From: Costus lasius
Taxonomy: Eukaryota > Streptophyta > Magnoliopsida > Zingiberales > Costaceae
DNA: 64,000 nucleotides
Direction of reading: 5' to 3'
NCBI GenBank assembly: GCA_027563935.2
Contig: CM050446.2
Location: 112,386,499-112,450,498 of the forward strand
Shown: piece by piece, positions 22,022 through 33,512 of the stretch
Layout: the number at the start of each line of letters is the position of its first letter
How positions within the stretch are numbered: position 1 is the stretch's first letter
Translations under genes and position numbers: made by a program
The notes under the pieces: generated by a model
What the model was told of the DNA's origin: nothing
The model's database searches: none
The model's input: the letters and a program-made list of their open reading frames with translations, nothing else

Positions 22022-23298
22022 GTGGCCTGGTTGTAAACAATTGTAACAGGTTATGTGGCTAGGGGATCCTACCGCGGGGAACTTGCCCTTCTCCTCCCAA
22101 GTGGGTCGAGAAGACGAGGCCTCGGGGGTTGGACACCTAGAACACTGATGGGTCTGGGTAGTGGGTCGTGGGTCCGGACGAGGCTCCGGACGCTCAAGTC
22201 GGGGACGCGGGGGCTCGCCCGCATGAGGTCACCTATGGGGTCCGACTTCGCTGCGTCTAGCCGCACCGCGAAGGTCGTGCTCGATATCTCTAGCACGCTG
22301 AAAGGTCTAGTCAAATGTTTTCGAACCATACGTGGGCAAGGCTCGGCGGATATCAGCGCGGAGTCCGTTCTTAAATTTTGACAATACTAACTTGGGCTCC
22401 TCCTACAGGTTGCAACGAAGTTGCAACGCCTCAAATGTAAGACGGGACTCCTCTACGGTACCTGAGCCCTGGTGCAAGCTACTATACTTGTCAAGGAGAT
22501 GCTGCCTATACGAAGGAGGTACGTATCGCTCGCGGAGGCGATACCGCATCTCCGCCCACTCGGTGATTGGGGGAAGGGCTTGCTGTGCGTTTTGGCGCAC
22601 CATTTTTCCCAATGTAGACGTGCAGGCCCCTCAAGCATGGTGCGCACGTACCTAACGCGTGAATGCTATGGCCTATCGCTAAGGTCAAAATATGCGTCAA
22701 CAGACGCGACCCAATCTAAGAACTGTGTGGGATCGAGGCCACCCGCGAAGTGTGCGGGGGTGTTCCGAATGAAGCTGCGGAAATCGTCATCCGCCCGGGG
22801 ACGCTTGACACGGGTGTGAGCTAGGGTGCGAGGTGCGGCCCAAGCGTGGCCAAAGCACCCATTGGGCCGGGGTTCTTGTGCGGCCCATACATCGTCCTCA
22901 TCAAGTGGATCATCACCATGACCTGGGTCCCAGTGGGCCTCATATGGCCTTGGGCGACCCTAGTCATCTTCTTTGACGCGCCGTCGTGTGGGCACGACTA
23001 ATGGGGGCAACTCTCTAGTAGGGGCTGGGTTTGTGGACGCCAGAGGGTTAACCGAGTTCGGGCATCTATGCTCCGTGGACCCAAGGTGAGCAGTGAGGGT
23101 CTGGATCCCAGCCAAAATCTGCTAGATCATGGCATCCTAGCTCGACTTGTGGGCGTCCACTCGCGCGGACAGCGCCTCAAGTTTCGCATCAATTCGCGCC
23201 TCAAGCGCAGCCATAGACTCTAAGCGGATACTAGGCCCTTCCGAAGGCTGGACCGATTCTTGGGTTTTGGGGATGGTTTCCGGGGGTTGGGAAGACAT
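22022..23298 (-). pseudogene. Gypsy H gag, broken
   Basis: The start is the ATG whose complement is at 23296-23298, followed by MSSQPPETIPKTQESVQP. The N-terminal ~60 residues form a predicted coiled coil (LEARIDAKLEALSARVDAHKSS), interrupted by two TAG stops near 23125-23140. The gag core is VRTMLEGPARLHW, then a frame change near 22600 and MRYRLRERYVPPSYRQHLLDKY. It ends in a zinc knuckle CYNCLQPGHLSHDY in which the last cysteine is replaced by tyrosine. Stops plus frameshifts show that it is not functional. Confidence 0.85.
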
Positions 23299-23442
23299 GA
23301 CTTATGACTGCATGGTCACCATGCACAAACAAGGGAAGAGTCAACAATGCACAAAATGCAGAAAATGCGAAAAACGATGCAGAAATATGCTATGCCTAAG
23401 GAGTTGGATCATGCAAATGATAAGAATCGAACGGGCAACCTC

Positions 23443-23454
23443 ACTCTGAAACCA
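23443..23454 (-). other. Primer-binding site of gypsy H
   Basis: On the minus strand, 4 bp inside the LTR, the sequence reads TGGTTTCAGAGT, two mismatches from the initiator-Met type TGGTATCAGAGC. The position fits a PBS; the tRNA assignment is moderate. Confidence 0.65.
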
Positions 23455-23458
23455 GAAA

Positions 23459-25019
23459 TGATGCAGCTACTGTAGGTGGGATGGTGCTTAAAGCCATACT
23501 CTAAGGGTCTACACAATGCATGCGAAAACTGGAGAGGGTCGTTAGACGAGGGAAGTGAAAATCACTTCGGAAATGTAACAGAAAACACGATGAAACTAGT
23601 GTCGAATTCGATCGGGGCAACACGAATGTGAAAGAGCAGAATGACACTCAACTACAGAATGTAACGCATTAACCTCGTAGCATTTTAGCACGCTCACACA
23701 CCAAATTTTAAGCTCAGCACGTCGCAATGGGGACTGCGGATTCATGGGGCACGACTTGCGCGCCTATGCACCTGAAATAAACTAAAGACAAGGAACGTCC
23801 ACGCCTCCGACGTACGGATGCCCGTGGGGGAAGATAGAAACCACAGCGGAAATGCACGCAATGAAATGAAAAGACAGGCGGACCTGACCCACCGGAGGCG
23901 GTGGGATTTACTTTACTGCTTCGAAAACTAGGAAGGAAACACTTCAGAGTCAAGACACCAACCACGACTCTTACAAACTTTGAAGGCGAAGCGCCGACGT
24001 TGGATGCTCTCAGCTCACCAGGCGTACTCTACCACCAAGAGAACTAAGGAACACAACACCCCAACCTCCTCTTTTATAGAACAAGAGGGGAGGGAACAAG
24101 ACAAAGCAGAAAATAATAAGCTACTTTAACAACTAACTACTTCTGTAGGCCACAAAGGTGGTCAAGTTGCTACTACAAGACAAAGCAAAATAAACTTCCA
24201 CCTAATATTCTATGAAGCTGGCGCATGGTCTTCTGGTCTTCGTACGGAAGCAGTTGGGCGGTCAGACGCATTCGGAGCATACCGCGACAAAGTAGCAGAA
24301 TTTGGATGTCGTGGGCTGGGTTACGACGGATGTGGTGCTCTCTTGGGCCGTGTTGCTAAGATGATTGCGCAGTCCCTCAGGTGTTGGGCCTTCAGGTGGA
24401 CAGCCGCCCATGCCCTTGGGCGGAAGGGCTTCGGTGTGGATCGACAATGGGTTGATAACTCCTACGAAGCGGTCCGACGGTCGAGAAGTGCGTTGAGATC
24501 GCCGTACCTCCACCTTATTGGGCTCCTTCGGGTCCTCCATGGATGGTTTGACATGGTACGGAGGGTTGTGGACATCGAAATGGGGTCGACGGGGCAGATC
24601 TGCAGCTTCAAGGGAAGTCACGGTCTGCCCATGGCATTTTTCTCAGGTGTGACTTTGTTCGCCAGTTTTCTCGGCCGTGCCAAAATCTGTGTTGAAACCC
24701 ACAGAAACTTCCGCGGTCTGCCCGCGGCATTTCACTCGGGGTGTGACTTCTGCACCAGTTTTCTCGGTTGCATCAAAATTCATGCCAGAACTCACAAAAA
24801 CTTCTGCGGCCTGCCCGTGGCATTCTACTCGGGGTGTGATTTCTGCACTAGTTTTCTCGACTGCATCAAAATTTGTGCCAAAATCCACAGAAAGTTCCAC
24901 GGTCTGCCTGCGGCATTTTACTCACCCGGTGACTTTTTGCATGGAAAATTTTTGGGGTGCGGTTGGGCCTAGGTTTTCTCTCTCTTCTGTGCTAGTCTCT
25001 CCTGCATCAATTATCTACC
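23459..25019 (-). repeat. Complete 5' LTR of gypsy element H
   Basis: 1561 bp, begins tgatgcagctactgtagg and ends ctctcctgcatca on the plus strand (TG...CA). Its right ~625 bp match the truncated left LTR. It contains the 93-bp repeat array at 24625-24965. The region 23990-24080 contains gaacacaacaccccaacctcctcttttataga, consistent with TATA-like promoter sequence only on the wrong strand, so no promoter is called. Confidence 0.9.
24625..24965. repeat. 93-bp tandem repeats inside the gypsy H LTR
   Basis: Units start at 24625, 24718, 24811 and 24904 (the last partial), each beginning ctgcc(c/t)…ggcatt and containing gtgacttctgcaccag-like and tcaaaattc-like blocks. The period is exactly 93 bp, so an open frame of 31-residue repeats arises on either strand by arithmetic and should not be read as a gene. 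The other LTR has the same array at 10434-10740 with a small deletion. Confidence 0.9.
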
Positions 25020-25448
25020 TCATTAAGGATCAACCATCAATAACCAACTACCAACAACCTGAATTTTTAGTCTTTTTCTTACCAACCATGGTTGGAGTAA
25101 GGAATCAGAGGACCTCGTTGGTCAGCTATTGTCTGCCAGCCTCGATCCATCTACCACCGCTTCTCCAAGCCGAGTTGAGGTTGCTCTCAACGATGTGATG
25201 CCCGACCATTGCGGCTGACTAGCTGCCCACTCCACTCGTCATCTCCACCGAACACAACCGAGGATGCTTGGCATTTTTTCCGAACCTGCGGATGTCTGGC
25301 ATGTTTTCCTTTGTTGGCAAAAAACCCCAGCCCGCCTTGCTGACAACCATCTCCTTGCTAATCTAGCACCAGTGCGTCAACCTCAAGCTCCTCCTATGAA
25401 CACAACATCCCTTTGTCGGAAATGGCCTCTTCCAGTGTCACGATCGCC
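25020..25448. other. Unassigned sequence between gypsy H and copia D
   Basis: Moderately GC-rich sequence with short open frames (for example 25264-25497) that lack recognisable domains. It is the only non-element DNA left between the two large retrotransposon blocks. No function is suggested. Confidence 0.5.
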
Positions 25449-25854
25449 TGTTGTAATGATTTATGTATATATGCTAGACAATAAATCACAGCAATAAGCA
25501 CAATAATGAGCGATAATAATAACATAAAAATTGAACGTAGAAAACTCTTTAACGTGAAAGGAACAAAACCACGGGGTAAATTGTATAAAAGAATATACTA
25601 ATAAAAGATATCAGTACAATATGTTTATACCTTAAACATTTACCCAAAACTTAAGAATCAACTAATTGAATACACTTATATTCCTTGAGTAACAAATCAA
25701 TCTCAACAAAAACACATTAATTAGTTAAAAAGCTTATCTTTCTTGAGAGATAAATTGAGAGACGAGCAGTTGATCCTTTCTTTTCGTTCTCTTTCTCTTC
25801 TCCCTTCTCTTTCCTTTTTTTTCTTCGTCGAGAGCTATTTCTATGAGATAGAAT

Positions 25855-25910
<56 letters not shown>

Positions 25911-25978
25911 AAATGGGTTATAAAAAAACTCTTTTTTTTTCTTTAAGTGGGGTTGGACCCACTTAGGGCTCACAAGCC
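25449..25978 (-). repeat. 3' LTR of copia D (left part)
   Basis: Similar to 61080-61559 over its length, from tgttgtaatgatttatgtat to ggttggacccacttagggctcac. The last bases ccaaca lie beyond the Athila-like insertion at 57664-57668. It includes a GA dinucleotide run of about 50 bp that the other LTR lacks. Confidence 0.85.
25856..25910. repeat. GA microsatellite
   Basis: About 26 consecutive GA units inside the copia D LTR. The related LTR at 61080 has no such run, so it expanded after the insertion of D. Confidence 0.95.
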
Positions 25979-27517
25979 TGATGGCATGCATATATATGAT
26001 ATATCGTGGCTTAATTTTATTATTATTTTAGAGTAAAATGCATGTTTCATCTCATTTATTTGCCCAAATACTTTGTATTATTCAGAATTTTCACTTTTCC
26101 TTGGTTTCATTGAAATGTAGGGATTTTACCCTAAAATCGGTGGAATTTGGAGGATCTGAAGATATGAGATGATTCCTCATGATGAGACGAAGCTACACAA
26201 CAAATTTTAACTCAAACGGACTTTTCAATGCTCTTCACGGGCATGGCCGTGCATCCATGCATGTCCGTGTATGAACCAGTATTTCTAGACAGCGCTGAGC
26301 CATTCATAGGCATGCCCGTGCATACTAGCACGGCCGTGAAGGACTCGGCCGACTTTTTTAGACTTTGATGAGACATTCACGGTCACACCTATGAACCCAT
26401 ACATGGCCGTGAAGAGTTATTTTCCAGGAAAACAAACTTCGACGAGCCGTTCACGGGCATGGCTGTGCATCCATGCACGGCCGTATATCGTCCCACCTGT
26501 TCGAAACCCATTTGGTTTTTCATTCGTTTCTTACTATTTTAGAAGGAGAATTTAATGAAATTTTGTGAAGATCTTTCTAACTTATAGACGAACGTTTTGG
26601 GACTGGAATCACGCGATTTGGAGCAACGGTTGGGGAGAAAGAGGCAAAACTACGAGACCTAGGGTTTGACGGTGATTTCTGGCGACAAAAGTCTATTCCA
26701 GCTTGATTTCCTCCTCGTTTTGACGTGGAAGATCGTGCTTTACCCTCTCTCGACTTAGATATAGTCTTCCCTTTGGTTTGCATCAATTTATTTGAGAGAT
26801 TATGATGTATTTCATGATAAACATTGTAGCGTAACTTTCTTTTCGAGGTTTGGGCGTAGCCCATTGTAAAAATGTTGATCTTTAATGCTTGATTCATATT
26901 TGCTTAAACTTATCTTTGTTCTTATTCATGTCTAGGAAGTTTTAATTCATGATTATGTGCTGGCCATGTATATTTGTGCTTTATACGTTGTGGGAAGGAT
27001 GGAGAGGTGAATCACAATCGTCGAATCCTCTTAGACTGGACTTGTGATTTCGGCCACGAGAGTTGTCGAAATCACCTGAGGAACCCTAATTCTTTACAAA
27101 ACACATTGGGTCTGCTTAACCTAGTAAGCCACGAGAGTAGAAGACTTGGGTTAAGTTAGATATCGAACCGTGTCCTGAGAATGAGCGCGTCTGTACCTTA
27201 GGAAAGATTACCTTGAGAACATAGGTAAAACATATTCAAAACATCATCATTAACTTTCTTTCATGCTTCAGTGTGGTGAAACCTAAAGCCCTGATCCTCT
27301 CTCAAAGATCTAAAACTCCAATTGCTTTGTTTTCTGTTCCGTTTGCTTTTCACTAGCATTAGTTTACTTACTTGCATTAGGATTTAGTGACACTCCTATA
27401 CTTACTCGATCGCCTAGCTATTAATTAACTGATCAGTTAGTACTTGACCCTTAGTCCTTGTGGGATCGATACTTTTTATTACACGATAGACCGTGCACTT
27501 GCGGTACGCACCTATCA
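25979..27517 (+). repeat. 5' LTR of Athila-like A
   Basis: 1539 bp from tgatggcatgcatatat to gtacgcacctatca. It matches 37767-38410 plus 56766-57658. At 26232-26490 it carries four compound hairpin units of the type ttcacgggcatggccgtg catccatgcacggccgtg (see repeat entries). Confidence 0.92.
26232..26490 (+). repeat. Four hairpin units in the A LTR
   Basis: Four units about 65-70 bp apart, at about 26234, 26303, 26375 and 26444. Each has a short acgg(g/t)c…gccgtg inverted arrangement and a central gcatccatgc-like palindrome. The same four-unit cluster is in the other LTR (about 38025-38285) and, in variant form, upstream of ORF1 (30337-30595). Confidence 0.85.
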
Positions 27518-27523
27518 AGTTTT

Positions 27524-27541
27524 TGGCGCCGTTGCCGGGGA
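27524..27541 (+). other. Primer-binding site of A (tRNA-Asp type)
   Basis: TGGCGCCGTTGCCGGGGA lies 6 bp after the LTR. This is the primer-binding site known for Athila/Tat-type elements, complementary to a tRNA-Asp 3' end. Confidence 0.88.
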
Positions 27542-27703
27542 CTAGGTTGCCAATATTAACGCAATCAGAAAACCGATAGACTAGGTTTAGTTAGATTTTT
27601 GTTTGCTTTTTATTTTGTTAATTTACTATTTAGTTATTTTTGTTTTAGTTGTAATTTTCTATTAGTGCGGTTGCTACTAACTCTTTTGTCAAGCTACTTA
27701 TTT

Positions 27704-29743
27704 ATGCCCAGGAACACTTTTCAAACAGGGAAACTTGTATTTGTAGACTCGGAAATAGAGTGTACCTTCCATCTAGTCAGAAAAAAATCTAAAAAGGTTG
27801 AAGCTTGAAGGACAATTTTCTGATGACCGAACAATGAAAGCTAACCACTCTCTGAAGGACTTTGCAGCACCCACCATCTATGGTGTGGACTCGAGCATAT
27901 CGCAACCGGCTATCGAAACTATTAACTTCGAAATCAAGCCATCCCTAGTACAGATGGTGCAATAGAATCAATTCAATGGAATAGCCACTCATGATCCTAA
28001 TCTCCACTTATCTATCCTAATCTCCACTTATCTATCTTTTTAGAATGCTGCGACACTCTTAAGATTAATGGTGCTCCCCCTGATGCTATAAAACATAGAC
28101 TTTTCCTGTTTTCTCTCATGGACCGAGCCAGGGCGTGGCTGCAATCTCTACCGCAAGGCTCTATCACAACATGAGACCAACTATCTCAAGCCTTCTTGTC
28201 AAAATATTTCCCACCGAGCAAAACTTCCCAGCTCAGAAATCAAATCACAAACTTTGCCCAACGAGATGGAGAGTCCCTTTATGAAGCATGGGACCAGTTC
28301 AAGGAACTGCTACGCATGTGCCCACACCATGGTATATAAAAATGGGTGATCATACATATTTTTTACAATGGATTATTATATCACACTAGACTTTCTGTAG
28401 ATGCTGCAGCTGGTGGGGCACTAATAAACAATAATTATGATGATGCTATGGAGTTAATTGAGGACATGACCCTCAATCATTATCAGTGGTCAGGAGAGAT
28501 GAGCTAGCCAGTTCGAAATTCAGGAAAGTTTGACATAAACATGATTAATTCCCTAGTAGCAAAAGTAGATTTACTTTCCTCTACGCTTGATTCTATGAAT
28601 ATTTCTACTTCTAACTCTATTACTTGTGATGTCTGTGGAGTGACAGGGCATTCTGCTGATGACTGCCATATCTTGAGTGGCTCATCTGAACAAGTCAATG
28701 TTATTGGTAACTTCAGGAATCAGAACGACCCCTATCCGAACACATATAATCCAGGACGGAGAAATCACCCAAATTTCTCCTACAAGCTTAACCAAGGGCA
28801 AGTTCTACCTGCAAATTTTACTAATCCAAACTCTTCTTCTAATTTCAGGCCTCCTCCTAGAATACAATATCTATCAGCTAATCAAAGACAGCCAGATCCT
28901 CCCCAAAAATCTAAATTAGAGTTGATGCTAGAGAGTTTTATGGCAAATCAGATGAAGCACACCAATATTATGAATGAGCAGATTCGCTACCTGAATATGA
29001 AAGTGGACTTGATGTCCACACACTCGAAAATGATGGAGACCAGGATCACACAATTGGACCAGCGAACCAGTTCATCCTCTAGAATCCCAGGAATTCTCCC
29101 AGCCCAACCAGAAGCAAATCTGCGGGACCAATGCAATGCCGTCATAACAAATGGTGATGAGCAATTAAAGGACTCTGAAGCTGAGAATATTGAGAATGAA
29201 AAAGAAGAGTCTGAAAGCCAGAAAGAGAAGCCTCATTTAGAAATTCCTAAAACACCAGACGTCGAAAAGATAATGGTTATCACTGAAAACTCTACAGATT
29301 GCATGCATAATCAGCCACCTCTCAAATTCGAAGACCCTGGTAGTTTTAATATACCATGCATGATTGGCAATAATTCATTCGATAGAGCACTCTTGGATTT
29401 AGGTTCTGGCGTTAGCATCATGTCATCTTTTACCTTCAAGAAGTTGGACTTGGGAAATTTCAAATCAACATCTAAGGTTTTCCAACTTGTAAACAGCTCT
29501 AAACTTTACCCGCTTGGGATTCCTGAGAATGTGCCGCTGCAAATTAAAGGATTCTCTGTCCTGGTAGATTTTGTGATTCTGGACATGACTAAGAATTCTA
29601 CCTTTCCTCTTATATTGGGCAGGCCATTCCTTGCTACAATAAGAGCCATGATTGATGTTCCACGTAGGACGATGAATTTTAGCATTGATGGGAATAATTT
29701 GTCATTCGATCTTTCTGCTAAGAATAAAGAATTCTATTTTTAA
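27704..29743 (+). pseudogene. Athila-like A gag and protease, broken
   Basis: The start MPRNTFQTGKLVFVDSEIEC at 27704 matches the Athila gag start. The gag core (LKDFAAPTIYGVDSS, NFEIKPSLVQMV and later SRARAWLQ-like residues) is spread over three frames between 27840 and 28500 with several stops. From 28541 the frame is open to 29743: a zinc knuckle CDVCGVTGHSADDC, an Asn/Pro-rich linker, a coiled-coil segment, an acidic stretch, and a retropepsin with ALLDLGSGVSIMSS (about 29385-29430) and [17 protein letters not shown]. The protease looks intact; the gag is not. No reverse transcriptase follows. Confidence 0.87.
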
Positions 29744-30150
29744 GGCTCCAGGGACAGCGGAGCGATAGTGAAGGAAGTTACTGTGCAGTCAAAAAGAAAG
29801 ATGGAACTACTCCCAAAAACTTTTCCTGAACATTTTGAAGATAGGCCCGATGACTCGATTGGTCTATGAGAAGATGAGATGGTGGCTATGATGATTCAAA
29901 CTGAAGACACCACTGGAACTAAACTGAAGAAGAGAACATTAGGAGTGTTTGAGGATGATATTTTCATTGATTCTAAGAAGACTAATGTATTTTACCAATA
30001 TGCTGTTCCATGTTCTATCAAAACTGTTGCAGAGGAACTTTTATATCTTGTGCTTATTTTAATAAGTGAAATTCATGGACGACGATAAAAGTAGAGGCTC
30101 CATGCTACTTACTTCACCTCTGCTACACCAAACACACCATAAGCACCACG
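29744..30150 (+). pseudogene. Remnant after the A protease
   Basis: A short acidic reading region (for example 29879-30088) follows the protease. It has no reverse transcriptase motif. In complete Athila elements several kilobases of pol would lie here, so it marks a large internal deletion or a long-standing non-autonomous form. Confidence 0.5.
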
Positions 30151-30199
30151 CTGGTCAAGCTATTGACCTTAAAGAAGCGCTTGTTGGGAGGCAACCCAA
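30151..30199 (+). other. Conserved stem-loop block after pol (A)
   Basis: ctggtcaagctattgacc followed by ttgggaggcaacccaa, a 5-bp stem with a 6-base loop. The same block occurs at the same relative position in elements C (35291-35349) and B (48935-48981). Confidence 0.75.
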
Positions 30200-30336
30200 C
30201 CTCTTGTTTACATTCTTACTGTCTTATTTATTTTTCTCATTTAGTCTTTATATTTTTTAAAATTTTCTTTCATATTTATGCTTTCTAGGTTGTACCCAGC
30301 TGATGGTAATTTTTCTAGAATTTTTCAGGTGCTTGC

Positions 30337-30595
30337 GAACCGTTCACGGTCGCACCCGTGCATCTACGCATGGCCGTGAATGGCTCGCAATACTTTCTGC
30401 AACCAATGCTAAAGCTTTCACGGGGAGGGGCGTGAAGGTACGCACGGCCATGATGGGAATCTGTAGGTTGCGCCGAGGCATGCACGGGTGTGCCCGTGCA
30501 TCGACGCATGGCCGTGACGTGTAAGTGGTGTTCACGTCCAATTAGCGCCGAAGCTTGCATAGGCTGGCCCATGTATCCATACACGGCCGTGCACG
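30337..30595 (+). repeat. Four hairpin units upstream of A ORF1
   Basis: Units begin at about 30337, 30415, 30478 and 30560, each with acgg…gcccgtgcatc…gcatggccgtg. The sequence family is the same as in the A LTR and differs from that of elements B and C. The cluster lies in the leader between the stem-loop block and the ORF1 ATG. Confidence 0.8.
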
Positions 30596-30907
30596 CTTCT
30601 ATTATAAAACAACACTGCGTACACACTCGTATAGGAAACCCTAGCCGCGCTGCCACTGTTCCGATCTGCCACCACTGGCACCCGATCGACTTCCGGCGAG
30701 CCACAACCATCTTCTCCAGGCTCTGGTGAATCTATCCCACCAGTTTCCAACGCCGATTCGTGCTTCCCGACGCCGATCTGCCGCTCTTTTGATTTCCATC
30801 ACTACCTGCAGATCCGTCGCCGCCGACCTCGCCTCTTCACCGCTGACATCTCTGACGACTCATCCACGCCTTCTAGTCCTTCCCCATTAGCTTCCCACGA
30901 CTCCAAC

Positions 30908-31702
30908 ATGTCACGACGCAAGCAGGTCACCTCCAAATGCCGTTCGTCTTCCTCCAGCGCTGCCGGCGAGCAGCAACCAACACCTGCTGCACTGCCTACT
31001 CCTTACGACATTCTTTTCCATGATCCTAAGCAGTTGGCCAAGCTGAATGCACTAACGCGCCGGCAAGTGATCCCCACCAGATATCTTGATCATGCAACGC
31101 TGAATACACTGGGCTTTCGTGAAGATGTTCAATGGTTTTTCCATCGTGTGGGATGGGATCAGTTCTTCACCATCTCCTACCCACGTATATCCCCATCGTG
31201 TTGAAATTTTTATCTTCTATGGAGCTCCATGCGAATATCCACACGGATGAAGACGACGGCAGTTTATATTTCCTCCTCAACAACATGGAGTTTGTGCTCA
31301 CTTTATCATAGCTCAATCAGATTTATGGTTTTTCCACTGACGGGACATGACTGATCCCACTGGAATTCAACGCCACCACCTTCTGGGAACTCCTTATTGG
31401 CGCTCGGCCTTTTGATATCAGGATAGCCAGAGCCATGCACCTAGGCAACCCAGTTTTGAAGTATGTGCATCGCGTCATGGCACATACTATCTTCGGCTGA
31501 GGGGAGTCTGATGGTCTTGTGCATGCTTCTGAACTTCTATTCCTCTAGGCGATGTTGCATGAAGTCTGCCTCAACACAACCTTCTACTTTGCCAGACAAC
31601 TCCAAAAGGTTTCTAAGGCACTAAAGGGTGCCATTGCTCTCGGGGGACTCCTCACCTCACTTGCTCTTGCGGTTGGGATCCAACCCTATCAAATGGAGCA
31701 AG
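30908..31702 (+). pseudogene. ATHILA ORF-1-like gene of A, 5' part
   Basis: The ATG at 30908 starts MSRRKQVTSKCRSSSSSAAG, a basic/serine-rich N-terminus. The conserved region has RYLDHATLNTLGFREDVQWFFHRVGWDQF. Frameshifts and stops follow (about 31203-31560), with recognisable pieces such as HRVMAHTIFG in other frames. The gene is interrupted at 31702 by element C and continues at 36281. The function of this family (PF03078-type) is unknown; it has been discussed as env-like because of its position. Confidence 0.8.
31630..31702 (+). repeat. 73-bp duplicated target segment, left copy
   Basis: Identical to 36280-36352 except for one base (cacctcac versus caccccac). It is A ORF1 sequence bordering the left end of element C. 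A normal LTR insertion gives 5 bp, here gcaag at the segment's end. Confidence 0.95.
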
Positions 31703-33313
31703 TAATGCCTTGCATTTTGGTAGTATTTTCTAATATCATTTTATCTGAAAACAAGACATATTCTAATGCTTTTATGTAATATTCAGGCTTATTTACTTGC
31801 TTTGTTCGGAATCTTCACTTTTCCTTGTCTTTATGCAATTTCAGGTAAAATCACTCATTTCTAGAGGTTATTTGAATATTTTAAAGCCATAGAGTGATTT
31901 CTAGTAATGAGACAAGGCTACACAGCAAATTTGGGTTCAATTGGAGCTTTCCCTGAAAATCACGGCCAGATGAACCCAGTAGGGTTCACCCGTGATTGGC
32001 AAACATCACGGCCTGGTGAACCCCACGGGGTTCACTGGTGATTCTTACCCAACAGAACTATACAGAAGACTTCACAGGCAAGTGGACCCCACGGGGTTCA
32101 CCCGTGATTCTCTCTGAGGCAATACGCAGAAACTTACAGCCTGACACCCACTCGGTTTTTCTTTGATTTCGGGCCCAATAAAAATCAGAAAAATATGAAA
32201 AAATATGTTTTGGAAAGCTAACAGAGAGGCAAATATTTTGGATATAAAATCCCTCTTTTTCGTCTATATTTGGGGAGCAATCAAGGAAAAGGCGAGTTAG
32301 GGCGAGTTGACCGACACCCAATCGGATTTTTGGTGATTTTGAGCCCGTTTGATGTCCAAATTTGGCAAGGGAGGATTTTTTGGAAAGCTTATTCGAATCA
32401 GAACACAAAGGATATAAAAACGCCAATTTTTATGCCCTAATCAGAGAGAAATCGGTGGACGAAGCGGCTAGGGCGAGTAGAACGGTGACAAGGGTTTTCA
32501 GGAGAGGATTTTGGGGCGATTTCGCGACGGATCTTCACCAAACTTGGAGGAAACGTTTGCTTCATCTTCTCATACCTCTTCTTAGTCTTTGTTTCTAGTT
32601 TTCTTTATTTATTTGAGAGATCTATGCTGATTTGTATGGCTTTTATAGCATAAACGTTTATTCGGGGCTTGGAAGAAGCCCTTTGACTTGATCTTCTATA
32701 CGAATTGAACTTATTTGATATACTGAGTCTTATCTAAGTAAATTTTATCTAGTTGTGTTTATTTCATAATATTGCCTTGATCAAGTAGTATTGTGTTTTA
32801 GTCGACGCAATCCATACCGAGAGGAGGGTCGTGGAGGTGGAACCCCTAGGTAAAACTTGTGAATCCATGACACGAGAGTGCTTGGTTTTCGCTCGAGAGT
32901 AATATAATTTTCCATAGAACTCATTGGGTTTATCTGGAATGATCCACCGCGAGAGTAGGAGACTGTTCCAGATAAGCACCGGGGTGTACCACCGAGAGGG
33001 GGCATCCTGTAACTTAGGGAAGATTCCTTTTGCAAAACGATATACTCATGTATCAAATAAATTACAGTTCAAATAGATCCGTTAATGTGGTGAATTCTGT
33101 AGTCCTGATATCTCTCAATTAGACACGCTTCATATTTTATCATTATTTTTCCTATTTTATTTATAGTTGAGTTAGTTTACTTTATTCCCAAAATACAAAA
33201 ATTGGATTGCTTAACTTCTAAAAATCAGAATAGTTGTACTTGACCTAGCTCCCTGTGGGATCGACAATCTTTTATATTACTTCGATAACACCGTGCGCTT
33301 GCGGTGCGTATCA
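31703..33313 (+). repeat. 5' LTR of Athila-like C
   Basis: 1611 bp starting taatgccttgcattttgg (TG changed to TA) and ending gcggtgcgtatca. It shares modules with the B LTR, for example accgagaggagg and cacgagagtgcttgg. Three hairpin units with gtgaacccc/ggggttcac arms are at about 31965-32115. Confidence 0.88.
31965..32115 (+). repeat. Three hairpin units in the C LTR
   Basis: Units at about 31967, 32007 and 32071 of the form tcacggcc(t)ggtgaaccccacggggttcac: inner arms gtgaacccc/ggggttcac and outer arms cacgg/ccgtg. They are closely related to the units of element B rather than A. Confidence 0.85.
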
Positions 33314-33319
33314 AATTTT

Positions 33320-33337
33320 TGTCGCCGTTGCCGGGGA
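33320..33337 (+). other. Primer-binding site of C
   Basis: TGTCGCCGTTGCCGGGGA, one mismatch to the tRNA-Asp-type site of A, 6 bp after the LTR. Confidence 0.85.
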
Positions 33338-33512
33338 GCTTCGGTCAATATTAACAAATTTCTGAAATTTAGTAGACTAAGCATTTTTTTCTTTTTCTTC
33401 CTTTTTATTTTTATTTCATTTTAGCTATTTCCTTTCTTAAGCTTTATCATTGTATCTAATCAATATTTTTTGCAAAAGAGCTTAAGAACAGGTGATCTGT
33501 ATGACCTAGATC

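Larger units (their letters stand above)
10203..25019 (-). mobile_element. Ty3/gypsy LTR retrotransposon H with two nested insertions
   Basis: Read on the minus strand the element runs 5' LTR (25019-23459), primer-binding site, gag, protease, reverse transcriptase, RNase H, integrase, polypurine tract and 3' LTR (10807-10203). This order places integrase after RNase H, as in Ty3/gypsy. Two later insertions interrupt it: 11689-17791 and 19688-21174. The 3' LTR keeps only about 605 of 1561 bp, so the outer TSD cannot be checked; the base pairs after the 5' LTR are attat (25020-25024). Stops and frameshifts occur in gag and pol, so the copy is dead. Confidence 0.92.

Noticed and set aside
27000..27480. 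tRNA-like or rRNA-like segment in the A LTR
   Set aside because: No cloverleaf or box A/box B pair could be assembled; the match to tRNA is only the primer-binding site.
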